From Smallanthus sonchifolius (lineage: Eukaryota; Streptophyta; Magnoliopsida; Asterales; Asteraceae), in NCBI GenBank assembly GCA_023525975.1, contig CM042021.1:80297501-80361500 (forward strand): DNA of 64,000 bases, given 5' to 3'. Under the pieces are notes generated by a model. It did no database searches. It was given only the letters and a program-made list of their open reading frames with translations, and was not told the DNA's origin. Position 1 is the stretch's first letter; each line of letters begins with the position of its first letter. Positions 34,875 through 46,137 of the stretch are shown piece by piece. The translations under genes and the position numbers were made by a program.

Positions 34875-37560
34875 TTGATAATTCTAGTCGGTGATTTTTA
34901 TTTGTTGAAGTTCCAGATGGCGTTCCTAGGTTCATTTCTTGATGAAAAGGTTGTGGAACGACAAAAAATGCTAAGGCAAATATTTCAAAAGTTTTTATGG
35001 GCAAAGGGAGAATCTTTGGCTACTCAATACCTTAGATACTTGATATTGATTAATGAACTTTATAGATGTTGGTGTCAAACATAAAAATTTAGAAGAAATG
35101 ACTATATTTCTAAGTTCTCAACCACTTGTATGGTCTCCGGCTGTTATGAGTATCAGACGAAACGAGAATCTGGATATGCGAAAGAATTGGATAAGAACCA
35201 AGAGGTGATTGAAAAGAAGTCTGTGTCAGACAATGGTGGTACTAATTCTGGATAACTGACAATTGATAACAAGCTAAAGGAACCTGAAACTGAATGCATC
35301 AGCTTCCCTGTGACTTTGAATGCTGAAGACAAGAAAATGATGATTGATGAAATAGTCATCAACAAGAAAGAAATGGTGTTGGAAGTGCTCATGGTAGACA
35401 ACCCCGGTGTTCTTGCCAAGGTACTTACTGATATGTGCATTGATATTTACATTAACAAAGTTTTAAAATATTGATGGATCAACAAATGTCTCGTTCATGA
35501 ACACGATACTGTTAAACTATCAACAATGAGATGAAAAAGAATAAGGTTCCTTTAAACAACATGTGGATTCTTTGTTAAACGAGGTTCAAACGTTAAAGGA
35601 GTTCGTGTATAGAAAAGATTTCTTGATAAATGATTTAACCGAAAATCTGGCCTTATCTAGAAGGGAAACCATAAAACTTCACATAATCAACGATAAATGG
35701 AATTTAAGCAAAAAGGTGCACAGTGACATTGTGGATTGTTATAGGCCCGGTTTCATCAAAGAAGGAATTGGTTACAAAGATAAACTAGGTTTTGAAAGAA
35801 AACTTTTTCCTCCACCTATACCGACTAATTGTCATCCTGTTCCAACACCTCATCCGGCCAATGACCTCATTAATTCTTGTGATAAAATTAATCATGCTAA
35901 CAAAAGCAATGCATGTTTAAAGAAAGAACATGTCAATAAGGTTTCAAACGAATGTGGTTCTCGTACTTCCGTTGGTTTAGGACATTCTAGTTTTTTAATA
36001 GCAAGAAGGTGTAATTAAAAGTCCATGTGGAGTCTACTAACACGTATGAACTCCACGATCACAAAGCATTACTCTAGATTCTATTATTAGATGGAAGCAT
36101 GAGTGATTCAAACCAAACATGAACACATAATATGTAGATGTAACATAGAAACTGATGTATATAATCAATAACGAACTCATCATCACATATTAAAACCGAA
36201 GGAGTGTACATCTATCTCGTTTAAGCTCCATGTCCAACACCTTGGTGAGCTCTACCTAGGGGTGGTGACTCACTTCTCACAGAGAATCACTCCCTCTCTC
36301 TGTATGCAAACACACCTGCACGCTTACCCACAAATGAACACTTAATGTTCTATTTATGGGAAGTGAGTTCTGCGGGAGAACTTGTCATGTTCTCCCAGAA
36401 CTACTTAGGCGAACTTAGCAAGTTTTCTCAACAATTTCGCCTAAACATTCCCTTAGGCGAACTTCATATGTTCGCTACATATACACATATAATTTTAGCT
36501 ACAGTTACAAAACATGTCCTAACAGTAATGACTTCCCTTATAGTAATAAAAAATGTGTTCCTATCTCTCCGGTATTTGTATCGGCTTTGGATAGAAATAG
36601 ATTTGGGAAGTAATTGACCAAAGAAATTCCAACATACATCCCGATGAAACCCGAAACTTCAAGCAGGTATCATACTCACAGTAACTCAAAATATCAAACA
36701 GCTGATGAGTTTGAAAGTCAAAGTGACTCAGGATGTCCAAACTTAGAATCATCTACAAGACAAAATGATCCAAAAACTTCAGTGTCAGATTCTGATGATA
36801 ATGTTTAAAACCAAGAAACATCGAAGGTTCAAACACCAACAACCCCAAATGACACTACAAGTCCAGTCAATTTAGATCCACTGGAAGAAGACTTGCTTAT
36901 AGAAGACTACACGTGTTCAGATGGTGAATCAAAGATGAATGAAAGTCTCGGGGAGTCAAAGATCAAGGTGAGATATGAAGTTGTCAAACCTCAAGTTTGT
37001 CAACAAGCTGAATCAAGCTCAAATCATTATCCATTCCTAGCTATAACACACATGACAGTAAAGCATCAAAAGCCATCAAAGGCTTGTTTTATGTGTGGAA
37101 AGGATGGTCATGTGCTTAAGAAATGCCTAAAACGACAAAATCCAGACGGTAAAGGCAACACGAATTGCTTCTCTGGATCAACGTCTATAAGGAACAACTC
37201 TATGAATGATCAGATGAAGAACAACTCATTCAGATTTTCATATGTGAAGCCGGTTTCACATGATTCAAAGATAAAAGGGACCAAAGCATCAAAACCACAA
37301 TCTTTTCCTCTGGGGCTTAAACAGAAAATTGTTTCAAAATTTAAATATAGGTTTGGTGAATCAAACCAAATGTTGAAAATGAAATTAATAAGGTAAAAGA
37401 TATGGTATATCAAGAGGTTACTTATTTTGATGCTAAGGGACACCCCAAGACTACAATGGCTTAGGTTCCACTCTCTAACTGATTTACGGGTGAGTGCAGG
37501 AACAACTTAGGAGGAGTGTTAGTAACACCGGTTATTGACAATGGTTGTTCCAAGTACAGG
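34875..37560 (+). pseudogene. Copia gag and start of protease (decayed)
   Basis: Plus-strand fragments in several frames follow copia gag order: a helical gag segment (34875-35150; LINELYR and NLEEMT words), a coiled-coil-like part with CYRPGFIKEG and PPPIPTN (35563-36018), an acidic part (36614-36808), and one zinc knuckle CFMCGKDGHVLKKC (37084-37125). Then comes the gag end (words VTYFDAKGHPKTTMA), a TGA at 37480-37482, a TGCAG at 37496-37499, and the protease start where DSG has become DNG (37537-37545). A solo LTR at 36016-36524 interrupts it. Pol is missing. Confidence 0.7.
36016..36524 (-). repeat. Solo LTR, copia-like, 509 bp
   Basis: The minus strand begins TGTTAGGACATG at 36524. ATTAC target duplications (GTAAT on plus) flank it at 36011-36015 and 36525-36529. 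The surrounding gag frame becomes open again when it is ignored. Palindromes are at 36374-36396 (GGGAGAAC/GTTCTCCC), 36436-36461 (TTCGCCTAA/TTAGGCGAA) and 36457-36475, followed on the minus strand by TATA CCATAAATAG (36351-36358). The LTR ends in TA rather than CA, so this edge is less sure. Confidence 0.6.
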
Positions 37561-38271
37561 TTTAAGAAGCAAAACTCACAGGTTAGGGTATAGTATTTAA
37601 CCCGATTGCAAAAGCGACAATATCTTAACACACTCATTTTCTTGCTGACATTTTTCACATTCTTTGTTTGCCTAATGTGGAAGACTTCGTTTTTAGTAAA
37701 GTTATGTTTTGTAGGTTTGTATAAAGTCGTATTAATTGAATGATGTTTAGTGCTTATTGCAAAATGATTCTGATTTGATACGAGAAATGATAGGAACTGA
37801 TTTGATTGTGTCTTCATGTGGATAGGATCTGAAGGATGTTACGGCTTCAAGTAAGGATGTGTCGGTAGATTCAGCACTTCAGACAAGTAAACTACATATT
37901 GGTGATAAACATAACGATCGAATGAAAAAGTGGTTACCCATCTCATTCTAGGTCTGCACAAACTGAAACCCTTCACAAAGGGGTTGCGAGATGACTGTTT
38001 ACAGTCCTATATATATAGTAAATGAAAGTCATGCAATGCAAAAGACACATAATGATTGTGCAAAGCAAAAGACACCAATGATGTGCAAATTGATCTACAA
38101 AGCAGAAGTTTTGAGCAAAAAGACACGCAATGTCATGCATTAGGAATAAAATCAAAAGATACGTAATGTTAGCGCGTACATATAAATATATACGTACATA
38201 TTTTTCTTCTTTGGGTTCTTGTGACTGATCTAAGGGTTTCTTGACAAAAACATAGCTTATAAGTCCATCGT
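37561..38271. other. Unassigned stretch with short degenerate repeats
   Basis: The copia gag/pol similarity stops near 37560. From 38030 to 38165 words of the type AAAAGACACNNAATG recur irregularly. No gene seen. Confidence 0.35.
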
Positions 38272-39660
38272 TGTGACAACTGGTAATTTTTTAATATTTA
38301 TTAAATTATAATACATGAGACACTCGCATATTAGACTTAATTAAATATAATTAGATCACATCATGACTAGCAAAGTCCACTCGTCATACGACACATGTAA
38401 GTAATTTTAGGAATTACCGAGACACACACTGACTAATTGAGACACTCGTACGCGGTGGTGATAATTTCTAATGAAACGACCAAACGAATCATTTTAATTA
38501 TAATACTAGAAAATAAACAAATTTTTGGAAACTAATAATAAGCATCTTGCATGAACCCGTTAACAAGTCAAAATTTAGTAAACATATACATTTCATAAAA
38601 ACCTGACTCGTAATTATGAGATAACTATTAAAGACCGGGTTCTATTTAACGGGTGTCCTACCGGGCCTAACTAGTCCCAATCACCACCACCCTAGACTAC
38701 CACCCTCACCACCCTCCTCTCTCCTTGTGTTTCTCGGCCGAATGAGGACACACCCCCCTCTCCGTTTGCTCCTCATTGTCTCTTGTTCCCCCTTTGCATG
38801 AGACATGATTGTAACATTTATGCTTTTCATGTAAGAGTAACGTTTATCGTATTCGTGAATGAATAACGTTTGGATTTATTAAATTATCATGTTATACCTC
38901 AAACAATTCAATTTGGTACCTTAGCACGCTATTTAGTGCTTGCACGTCCTAGTTCGCCTTCTAAACCTCCGTTTACTTTGTACCATACAAACTTTCGTCT
39001 TTTGACTATCGTATCGTACCATCAACCACGTCAAACTAAATTTTTAATGATGTTATATAATCTTAGAGCATTCATTTCTAGTTTAGCAACAACTTTTATT
39101 TTTTTTAAACTTTCCATAAATAGCTTCCGTTTAACGAGAAAACTGAAAATTACGCGTATGTAACTTTTTGGGTAAAACCTTGGATCATGAGTGCTCCATA
39201 ACCCATACCCATCAAAATTTTCTAAAACCCAACCCCCTAAACCCCCATTTTTTTGGCAAAAATCTCCCTAGGAATATTCCTTTTCTTGGACAACACTTGT
39301 TACCATACTAAACACCTCATAATCCAACCTATAAATAGACCCCTTGTGTCCTCCTTTAATCCTCACACCTTCCAACGATTTTTGGAGCTTTTCCCTGGTA
39401 ATATTGGTGTCATTCTCAGCCTCTCAATCCCTGGAAAAAATCGTGAAACCAAGCCAAGAGGAAGAAGCAAGTAAGTTGTTCAACTGAGACATCTTTCCAT
39501 ACTTTCGCTCTTGTATTCATTCTATTCCATCTCCTTCTATTCTTTTATTATTCTAACATCATGATCACTTGATCATGATGAATCTTAACCTTATTATATA
39601 TTAACTAATATTCTAATCAAGCTAACTTGTAGGTCCCTTCGTGTGTGTCGGATCGTCACA
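38272..39660 (+). repeat. Ty3-like LTR, plus strand
   Basis: It begins TGTGACAACTGG and ends GGATCGTCACA, short inverted ends of the type common in Ty3 LTRs. TATA CTATAAATAG is at 39329-39338, followed by a pyrimidine-rich transcribed-looking stretch. No target duplication matches and no primer site follows, because element A begins at the next base. I infer the rest of this element lies beyond element A, outside the window. Confidence 0.5.
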
Positions 39661-40170
39661 TGCAAGTGGTCTACTAGTCGCACCGGGTTGCGGAATACCC
39701 GTGACTAGGTGGAGAGTCTTACTAAACAAAGTAAACCAAACACGAGAGTCACAATAAACGTTCTTTGTATTATAAACACTCGACGGTTACAGAGAGAATA
39801 CAAGCTGCGTACTTAGCAGAACTGAGTTCGTCTAAACAAATGGTTCTGCGTACTTAGCCTCTGTGAACCTATCCTATTTATACAGACCTGATGCCTGCGC
39901 ACTTAACAATTGCGCAGAACCAATTTCTCTTGCGTACTTAACAAGTACGCAAAGGTGTTCTTGCGTACTTGCTAAGTACGCAGGAGCTTTCTCCTGCGCA
40001 CATGTAAGTGCGCAAAACACTTGGCAAAAAAACAACATACATTATGTAAAAGTAAATACAACTCGATAAACTATTACATAATGACTCATAAATACAAAGA
40101 CAAATTACAGACATTAGAAATACAAACTAAGACTCTATCCAGAGTGTTGTCACAGGAAAGTGCATCAACA
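39661..40170 (-). repeat. Element A 3' LTR
   Basis: On the minus strand it runs from TGTTGATGCACTTTCC (40170) to TTGCA (39661), 510 bp. The polypurine tract AAGGGGGAG lies at once before it. Palindromes TTGCGTACTT/AAGTACGCAA-type are centred near 39906, 39941, 39972 and 40004. TATA (minus TGTATAAATAGG, 39874-39885) is 12 bp beyond the nearest one. The 5' partner is outside the window. Confidence 0.7.
39875..39882 (-). promoter_or_regulatory. TATA box of element A LTR
   Basis: TATAAATA on the minus strand, 12 bp after the palindrome at 39895-39917. Confidence 0.6.
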
Positions 40171-40181
40171 AACTCCCCCTT
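40171..40181 (-). promoter_or_regulatory. Element A polypurine tract
   Basis: The minus strand reads AAGGGGGAGTT directly beside the 3' LTR. Confidence 0.85.
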
Positions 40182-40229
40182 GACAACAGCTCGGGATCTT
40201 CATCGTCTTCAATCTTCATTCTTCAGTCT

Positions 40230-41223
40230 TCATGGCACTTGTTCCTTAGCTTCCATCTTCTTCTTGTAATCAAGGCAGAACTTAATCACCTTGTCATATT
40301 TAGAAGCAAGGAGCTTCGTCCACTCATCCGTGTAGACGCAGTAGCGTTCTGCTAGTACCTCCAGATCTTTCACAGAAAAGTTGATGAAGCAGACTTCATC
40401 GAAGATTCTGATCAGTTCCTTTGGCACTATGTTCCCGCTCTCTGAACGTCCTTTACCCATGATCACAACCTCGCCCGTCTTTGGATCTACGTACCAGTAC
40501 CACATGTCACCAAGAATATCCTGAGATAACTTGCTCAGGGGAATCTTAGTTTCACATCGCACTGGCTTGTATACCAATCTCTTTAGGTGCTTCTTAGTCA
40601 CAGGATGCACAGCGTGCTTATCCTTGACTCTCTTGGGCACTTGAGGCTTGAAATATTCAAATTTCCCTGATCTTGCTTCCCGCTGTAGTGTTACCCACAA
40701 ACCCATTGCTACTGCATTATTCGAGTGACTTAGCAGATCCCGGTTTGCAAGGTTAACTAGGTCGTACTTGGGCAAAGAGTTGAACGCCTCACTGGTGGGT
40801 TTCAAGTATTGAACCCCCAGATCTTTTGATGGCGAACAATTGTTTGTCCTCCTCGAACCTAACAGCCAAGATCATACCTGTAGCTCCGTGCTTGTCTGTG
40901 ATAGACTTCTTTTGCCACACGGGAGCTGGACCCTTTGTAGATGCAGAAGGCATGTCTTTCTCTTTTTGTACCTCGGGGTCCACAGGTATAGGGTCGACCG
41001 GGGAAGCTTCAGTTGTAGCTTCAACATTACTTGCCATGTCAATTGAGCCTGTGTCAAGCAGAGATTCGAGCGATGGTACTTCAAAGATCTCACCATCCTC
41101 TAACTCGTACTCTCCTTCCCCGTCGCCCTTGGGAATCTCTATCACCACATCATCTTCATCCTCGTTCCAGTCATCACCAGAGTCGATCTCTCCTTCTTAC
41201 AGATTAAGGAGAGCATCGATCTA
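40230..41223 (-). pseudogene. Element A aORF, C-terminal domain
   Basis: Two minus ORFs, 41148-40789 and 40805-40230, in different frames. The first is acidic (YELEDGEIFEV). The second holds the conserved end domain: SLPKYDL, FKPQVPKR, HPVTKKHLKRLVYKPV, WYWYVDPKTGEVVIMGKG. Element B has the same order with FKPQMPTR, HPITKKPLIVLKWKP and KWWYYDGRTGEAVIV, so the domain is conserved although the sequences have diverged far. TAG/TAA stops separate it from the preceding ORF near 41223 and 41189. I recognise no known enzymatic motif, signal peptide or membrane segment. Function unknown. Confidence 0.7.
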
Positions 41224-42609
41224 TGCCTCTTTGGAATAGTCAGGCTCTAAATAGAGGATCTCATCATCAGATAAGTCCTTGAGCACGTCAGCCGCTGACT
41301 TCCCTTTATCTCCGCCACCACCACCTGAGGTATCACCACCCTCTTGCTGAGTAGACTCCCCCTCAGCCAATGGAACAGAAGAGATGGGCACAATCGCCAA
41401 AGCTAGGTGCTCACCTCCACTAGGACCGACTTCAGGATCCTTATCTTTATCATCATCCTTAGTCAGATCGACTGGATGACAAGACTCGGCACCGGTGGAT
41501 TTCTTTTCTTTGTCTTTCTCTTTCTCTTTCTCTGTCTCCTTCTCTGTCTCCTTCTCCCCCTGAGCACCTAGCTTCGCGGTCAGTTCACCAACTAATTTGA
41601 CCATAGTTTCGTGCTCTTTTCTCTGCAAATCCATCCTTAGCTCAAGTGAAGTTCTGTGGCCTAGAATCATTTCATTAGTCTTCATTAACAATTCATTCTG
41701 TGCCATGACATTCTTCAACCGTTCATCAGTCCCCGTTCTCTGGCTACGCAGAATCCTAACTTCATCCGCCAGAGAGTTTATCTGTGCTTGTTGAGCATCA
41801 GAATCCTCTTTTGACTTTTGAATAGTCTTCAACAAGCTAGCAACTTGGGTTTCTAGCACATCGATCCTAGCTTCATTTGGATCCGGATGCCTAGATGATG
41901 AGGCTTCGGCGTTGTGGATGGGGGAAGAGAAGATTGTTTGAAAGTCGAACCCCTGTGAGAAATCACCGTAGTTAAAGGGTTGACCTGACGGCTCTTTGGT
42001 GGGTGTTGGGATGGGGGATGTAATGATGGGAGTGGGTGTTATGATTGGGGTGATGGTGACTGACTCTGTGAGAAGTGGAGTAGTCACCGTCACCGGGACG
42101 GTTGGAGTAGGGAGGGTCACCGTCACAGGAATCTCCTCTGTGACCGCCGTGACTGCCACATCTGCTTGTACCAGTGGCCTTCTCCTCCTTCTAAACAGTT
42201 GTCGTGCTGGCGGGGTAGATTCTGACTCTGGACGGGCAGCTTCAACTTGTACTGGCTGCACAGTCGGAATCTCTTCAACCCTGGGGATAGCAACCTCTTG
42301 CCTATCGCCCCTTTTCTTGTTGGCCCTCTCACGCCTTTGTCTTTGTATAGCAGCGTCAGAGCCGGAATCCGGCTCGTATTCGCTGCTCGAGCTTTGTCGT
42401 TTTCTTTTGGAATACGACGCAAGCAGGGTTACCTGTGCCGACCTTCTCGGATGTGCCTGTGATGGTGCGTCATCGGAATCAGAAGAATCTAATTCTGTTG
42501 CCTCCGAATCGGGATTCCTCATCACCACCAACATCACCACCAACATCACCTTCATCACCACCTTCATCATCATCATGCTCTTCCTCTTGCTCTTCACCAG
42601 AGTCATCAC
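41221..42609 (-). pseudogene. Element A aORF, middle and coiled-coil part
   Basis: 462 codons; the first 30 or so, read from the GAT/ATG repeat, are probably out of frame. From NPDSEATELDSSDSDD on, it has an acidic linker, a basic patch (RQLFRRRRRP), a Pro/Thr/Val-rich stretch (TVTLPTPTVPVTVTTP), then a long coiled coil (about 41880-41560) of heptad type with ARIDVLETQVASLLKTIQ, then a Lys/Glu repeat and a Gly-rich acidic tail. The order is the same as in element B: N-domain, acidic linker, coiled coil, acidic tail. It is separated from the N-terminal ORF by a frameshift near 42530. Confidence 0.65.
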
Positions 42610-43504
42610 TCATCTCTGGTGCTGAGTTGGGACTATACCTGTTCCAATCTTCAGGAGCGACGTATGCTTCATTCAGTAGGTGGCCAAAGAGTTCAGTGTG
42701 CGCAGGGGTAGGTTCTACACTGCCTGGCTTTAGAAACTGAGCAAAGACTCTCTTGTCCATCCTTTTTACATGCAGTCTCTCCCCGATAGCACGTAGGTTT
42801 GGCAATGCATCATCGATCAGGAGCTGCACAAACCTTGGGTACAAAAGGAACCTGAACCTCTCTGCTGTATTTATCTGGTCATTGAGTGCTTTGAAGATAT
42901 AGCGAGAGAAGTTGTAGCCCCGATTGAGAGACAGGCCCACCATGGCCGCTGCAAGGTCATGACCCATGGCATCTTTCCCCGCTTTCCTGGATGAGATGCA
43001 CACGATCATGATGTGGGCAAAGTAACGCCATTGATCCAATACCCACATCTTCTTGTAAGAAGCATAGTCCCTTGCCCCGACATATCCCATTCTGTGCCTC
43101 CAACACCCATCCACGTAGTAATCTGGATAGGATGTCGGGTCAGTGGCAAGGTCTCTGAACTGCAATACTCTCCTTATTGTATCCTCAGAGATAGCAATAG
43201 CCCGACCGTCAACGGTAGCCCTTATGACATTCGGGGATACCGTGCAGTCGTGCTCTGCAGTCTCCCAGAATTGCTCCAGGTAAGGTCTTGAGACTGTTGG
43301 GTTTGCTAAGATTGCATAACTTATTCTTGATCTGTTCAGAAAATCCACAATCTCCCTGTATTGCAAGGGTGCGCCTTTCCATTCTGGTTCGGTGTTAGCC
43401 AATAGGTTGAATTCTTCAGTGAATGCACGAGCCATAGCCTGCAAACACACACAGAAAACATATTCAGAACAACTTATAACACTGAAAGTAGACACACATG
43501 ACAT
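42479..43504 (-). pseudogene. Element A aORF, N-terminal domain
   Basis: The likely start is the ATG at 43435 (MARAFTEEFN), not 43504; just before it the minus strand has a pyrimidine-rich TTTTCTGTGTGTGTTTGCAG. The domain of about 230 residues has words shared with element B: FLNRSRISYAI (B: FLSRSRIAHAI), IRRVLQ (B: IRRLCQ), NFSRYIF (B: NFSEMVF), LLYPRFVQLLIDD (B: LMYPRFLQMIIDD). An acidic Asp/Glu/Gly tail encoded by GAT/GGT repeats ends the frame. There is no transmembrane segment. The position matches the env-like ORF of SIRE elements, but nothing here marks a membrane protein. Confidence 0.7.
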
Positions 43505-43563
43505 AGTATAGTAGTTACACTTTGAAAAATTTTTCAGACTTAGGAAAAATTTCTAAGTGTTGG

Positions 43564-43656
43564 TCCTGCGCACTTAGCAAGTGCGCAGGATTTTCCTCTT
43601 GCGTACTTAGCAAGTACGCAAGGAATTGCTTCTTGCGTACTTGCTAAGTGCGCAAG
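43564..43656 (-). repeat. Element A leader palindrome cluster before aORF
   Basis: Three palindromes centred near 43577, 43610 and 43644 (spacing 33-34 bp), with arms TTGCGTACTT/AAGTACGCAA or TGCGCACTT/AAGTGCGCA. They lie between the internal TATA and the aORF start. Confidence 0.85.
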
Positions 43657-43660
43657 ATTC

Positions 43661-44165
43661 ACACTTAGCAAAAATTCCAGAAAATTTGAAATTCGTTCAA
43701 AACGTGGGTTGATTAGGTCGCCACTAGGTCGGAATCAAGGATTCTAACCTATGGTACCATTATCAACACCACACACTGCTTAACCTCGTTCAATTTTTGA
43801 CCTAGACCAGTCGCCGACCCACTGTCGGTTCAACTTCAACCGACGGATCAATCGAGGACCAGGAGATGATTAGGGAATCGATTAAAGCTTCCTATTCGCT
43901 TGTTACAGATAATAAGTTACCCAAACAACCCCATTTTACCCCAAAATATATCGGATTTAACCTAACATTTTCTAAGTCAAAAATCGGTCAATAGTCACGA
44001 TTAAACGGATGAAATCGACCAAGATTCTCACCTATGAGATGAAATAAGATGATGAAAGTATGGACGGGACGAAAAAATGGTTTAGACACTATCGATTTTG
44101 AGCGAAAAATTTGCAGAGGGAAATTTTGAGTGTTGAATGCGTGAAACTGAGAACAATTCTAAGTG
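43661..44165 (-). other. Element A leader region between internal TATA and aORF
   Basis: No ORF or repeat of note. If the internal TATA works, this would be transcribed leader. Confidence 0.4.
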
Positions 44166-44169
44166 TCAC

Positions 44170-44176
44170 ATATATA
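44170..44176 (-). promoter_or_regulatory. Internal TATA box upstream of element A aORF
   Basis: The minus strand reads GGGGTATATATGTGAC, about 15 bp after the last palindrome (44191-44219) of the upstream cluster. Confidence 0.5.
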
Positions 44177-44190
44177 CCCCTCACTTACTG

Positions 44191-44331
44191 CTCGTGCGTA
44201 CTTGTTAAGTGCGCACGAGTTAACTCTTGCGTACTTACAAGTACGCAAGGCTTAACTCTTGCGTACTTGTTAAGTGTGCAAGTGTTACTTCGTGCGTACT
44301 TGACAAGTGCGCACAACCCTTAAGTGCGCGA
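44191..44331 (-). repeat. Element A promoter palindrome cluster before aORF
   Basis: Four palindromes centred at about 44205, 44237, 44270 and 44302, evenly 32-33 bp apart, plus a half copy at 44318-44331. The arms are the same as in the element A LTR. Confidence 0.9.
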
Positions 44332-45184
44332 TTTTTTTTAACTCAGAATTTATGAAGATTTTCAAGTCAAATAACGAACAAGATAAAAATATTCAACCAA
44401 GAGGATTCAAATGCAATTCATGAAGATTAAACATAAAATATTTTTGGCCTTTTTCTTATTTAAACTTGAACTATGCATAAATTTAAAAACTTAAAATCTT
44501 TTTGTTCTTTTCAAGATAGATATATACAATCATTTACACAAGCTATTTTTGATCAAAGACACGAGCAGAGGATCATATCAGGCTAACTTATAGCAAAAAC
44601 GATACAATATAAACATCGAAGAATATGGGATCATGTCATGTATTACTCTGTATTCATACGTAATAAGCACATAAACAAGTAATTCAAGTTGACAATATTA
44701 TAAGATTTGAAACTATACACATCTTTGTATCATGTTCTTGTGTATTAAGGTATTAATTATAAGATATACAACGTGTACCCCACTGAGATGCTATTATATT
44801 TTGCACTATCTTCAAGGCATCTAAGATTATTTTCAATTATTTTCTTAATTTTCAGAATGAAGTTACATCAATTAGCACAGAAAAATCAAGCAGAATCCAT
44901 AAGGATTATCAGGAATCATAAGATTCAGAATCGAGTGATTCTTTTGTCTTGGTTTCATGTGATTTTCTTCTTTGAATATCGGGATGATGATTCAGGATAA
45001 TAGATATGGTGTTTGATTATCAGGTAAGGGGATCCAACTTTTATCTGGATTTGATTTCAATGAATCAGGAGTGATTCAAGGGTGAATACATGCTCAACGG
45101 TTAATGTAGAGCCATGTCTTGATTCAATCTCTCCTTGCATACTTGTGAGTATGGGCAGTGAGATGAACCGCATTAATTGTGCTA
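44332..45184. other. Element A spacer between pol and aORF module (left part)
   Basis: AT-rich with no credible ORF; it continues at 59409-59876 on the other side of element B. Confidence 0.5.
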
Positions 45185-45370
45185 ACGACTGTAGATGCAT
45201 AATATGTCCCTAATCCCTTGTAATATGTATTTCATCTATGTTTAATGTAATTATTTGATGTATTAATGAAATTACATGTTTATCCTTAATGTTTACTCAT
45301 ATATAATGACTGTGTATTAAACGATCTGATAAATAGCGATAACGTTGATCAATCGTGCTAATGAAAGGCC

Positions 45371-45565
45371 CATTCGCACGAATGGATCATGAGAATGATC
45401 CATTCGCGCGAATAGCTCATGAGAATGATTCATTCGCTAGAATAAGTCATGAGAATGATTCATTCGTACGAATGAACCATTCTGATGATTCATTCTTAAG
45501 AATGAACCATTCTGCTGATTCATTCGCACGAATGAGTCCATTCACATGGATCATTCGTACGAATG
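45371..45565 (+). repeat. Element B LTR palindrome cluster, 30-bp phase
   Basis: Variants of CATTCGTACGAATG start at 45371, 45401, 45431, 45461, 45491, 45521 and 45552: six intervals of 30, 30, 30, 30, 30 and 31 bp. Central bases vary (GCAC, GCGC, GCTA, GTAC, TTAA) while CATTC/GAAT arms stay. Spacers also contain GATCAT/GAATGATC words. The 3' LTR copy is 13503 bases further on. Confidence 0.95.
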
Positions 45566-45575
45566 GGCTCAGCAC

Positions 45576-45583
45576 TATATATA
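45576..45583 (+). promoter_or_regulatory. TATA box of element B 5' LTR
   Basis: CTATATATAG, 11 bp after the last palindrome of the cluster. Confidence 0.7.
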
Positions 45584-45908
45584 GAACTTTCACTTCATGA
45601 GCACACACAACACAAAAAACACAACAGAAATACAACACATATACACACAGAACCAGACTAAGAAAGAACACACAAACTCTTTGCACCTGTATTGTCGAAT
45701 CTCTGTCCGTTGAGAGTTTCCAGGTCTTGTATCCAACTTCTCTACACCAAAGGGTCGATAGAAACCTTCGTTTCGACATCTAATCCGCTCGTTTCTTAAG
45801 ACCCGATTCGTGTCATAGATTGGATTGCCAATCAAATCGGATTCCGCACGATTTGGTTCGGTTAATGTGTTGAATCATTGGATCAAGGTAGATCCCGATC
45901 CAACAAAG

Positions 45909-45920
45909 TGGTATCAGAGC
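45909..45920 (+). promoter_or_regulatory. Element B primer binding site (initiator tRNA-Met)
   Basis: TGGTATCAGAGC three bases after the LTR. Confidence 0.93.
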
Positions 45921-46137
45921 CTGATTATGCTCTAGATTCAACATAGAAAATCTAATCTTGCTTTTAATCTTGCTTTTTCTAGCTTCTTGAATGTTATAAA
46001 TATCACTTGATCGTTGTTTAGCCACGTTCAAAACTTGTGATTATTGCTTCTGAGTGATCTGATCGTCTCAGTTTTCAGATCTGATAAAAGGATCAATCAT
46101 TGGTGCTTTTTGGTGCAAAAAAGTCAAACAGCTCTCT

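Larger units (their letters stand above)
45190..45905 (+). repeat. Element B 5' LTR
   Basis: It starts TGTAGATGC and ends GATCCAACA. It contains the seven-palindrome cluster, a TATA box and a likely transcribed 3' part. The ORF with repeated FARM/HEND residues here is only the translation of the 30-bp repeat. Confidence 0.93.

Noticed and set aside
38272..39660. A host gene promoter at the TATA box 39329-39338
   Set aside because: TGTGAC...GTCACA ends, size and lack of a following ORF fit an LTR better; no exon is visible.
40826..41239. Plus-strand ORFs opposite the element A aORF (also 41996-42625)
   Set aside because: They are shadows of the minus-strand frames, rich in Ser/Val/Cys as expected from the complement of acidic and Thr-rich coding sequence.
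45355..45600. ORFs with repeated FARMDHEND-type residues, also on the minus strand and at 58858-59103
   Set aside because: They are translations of the 30-bp palindrome repeat in the LTR and lack any other coding sign.
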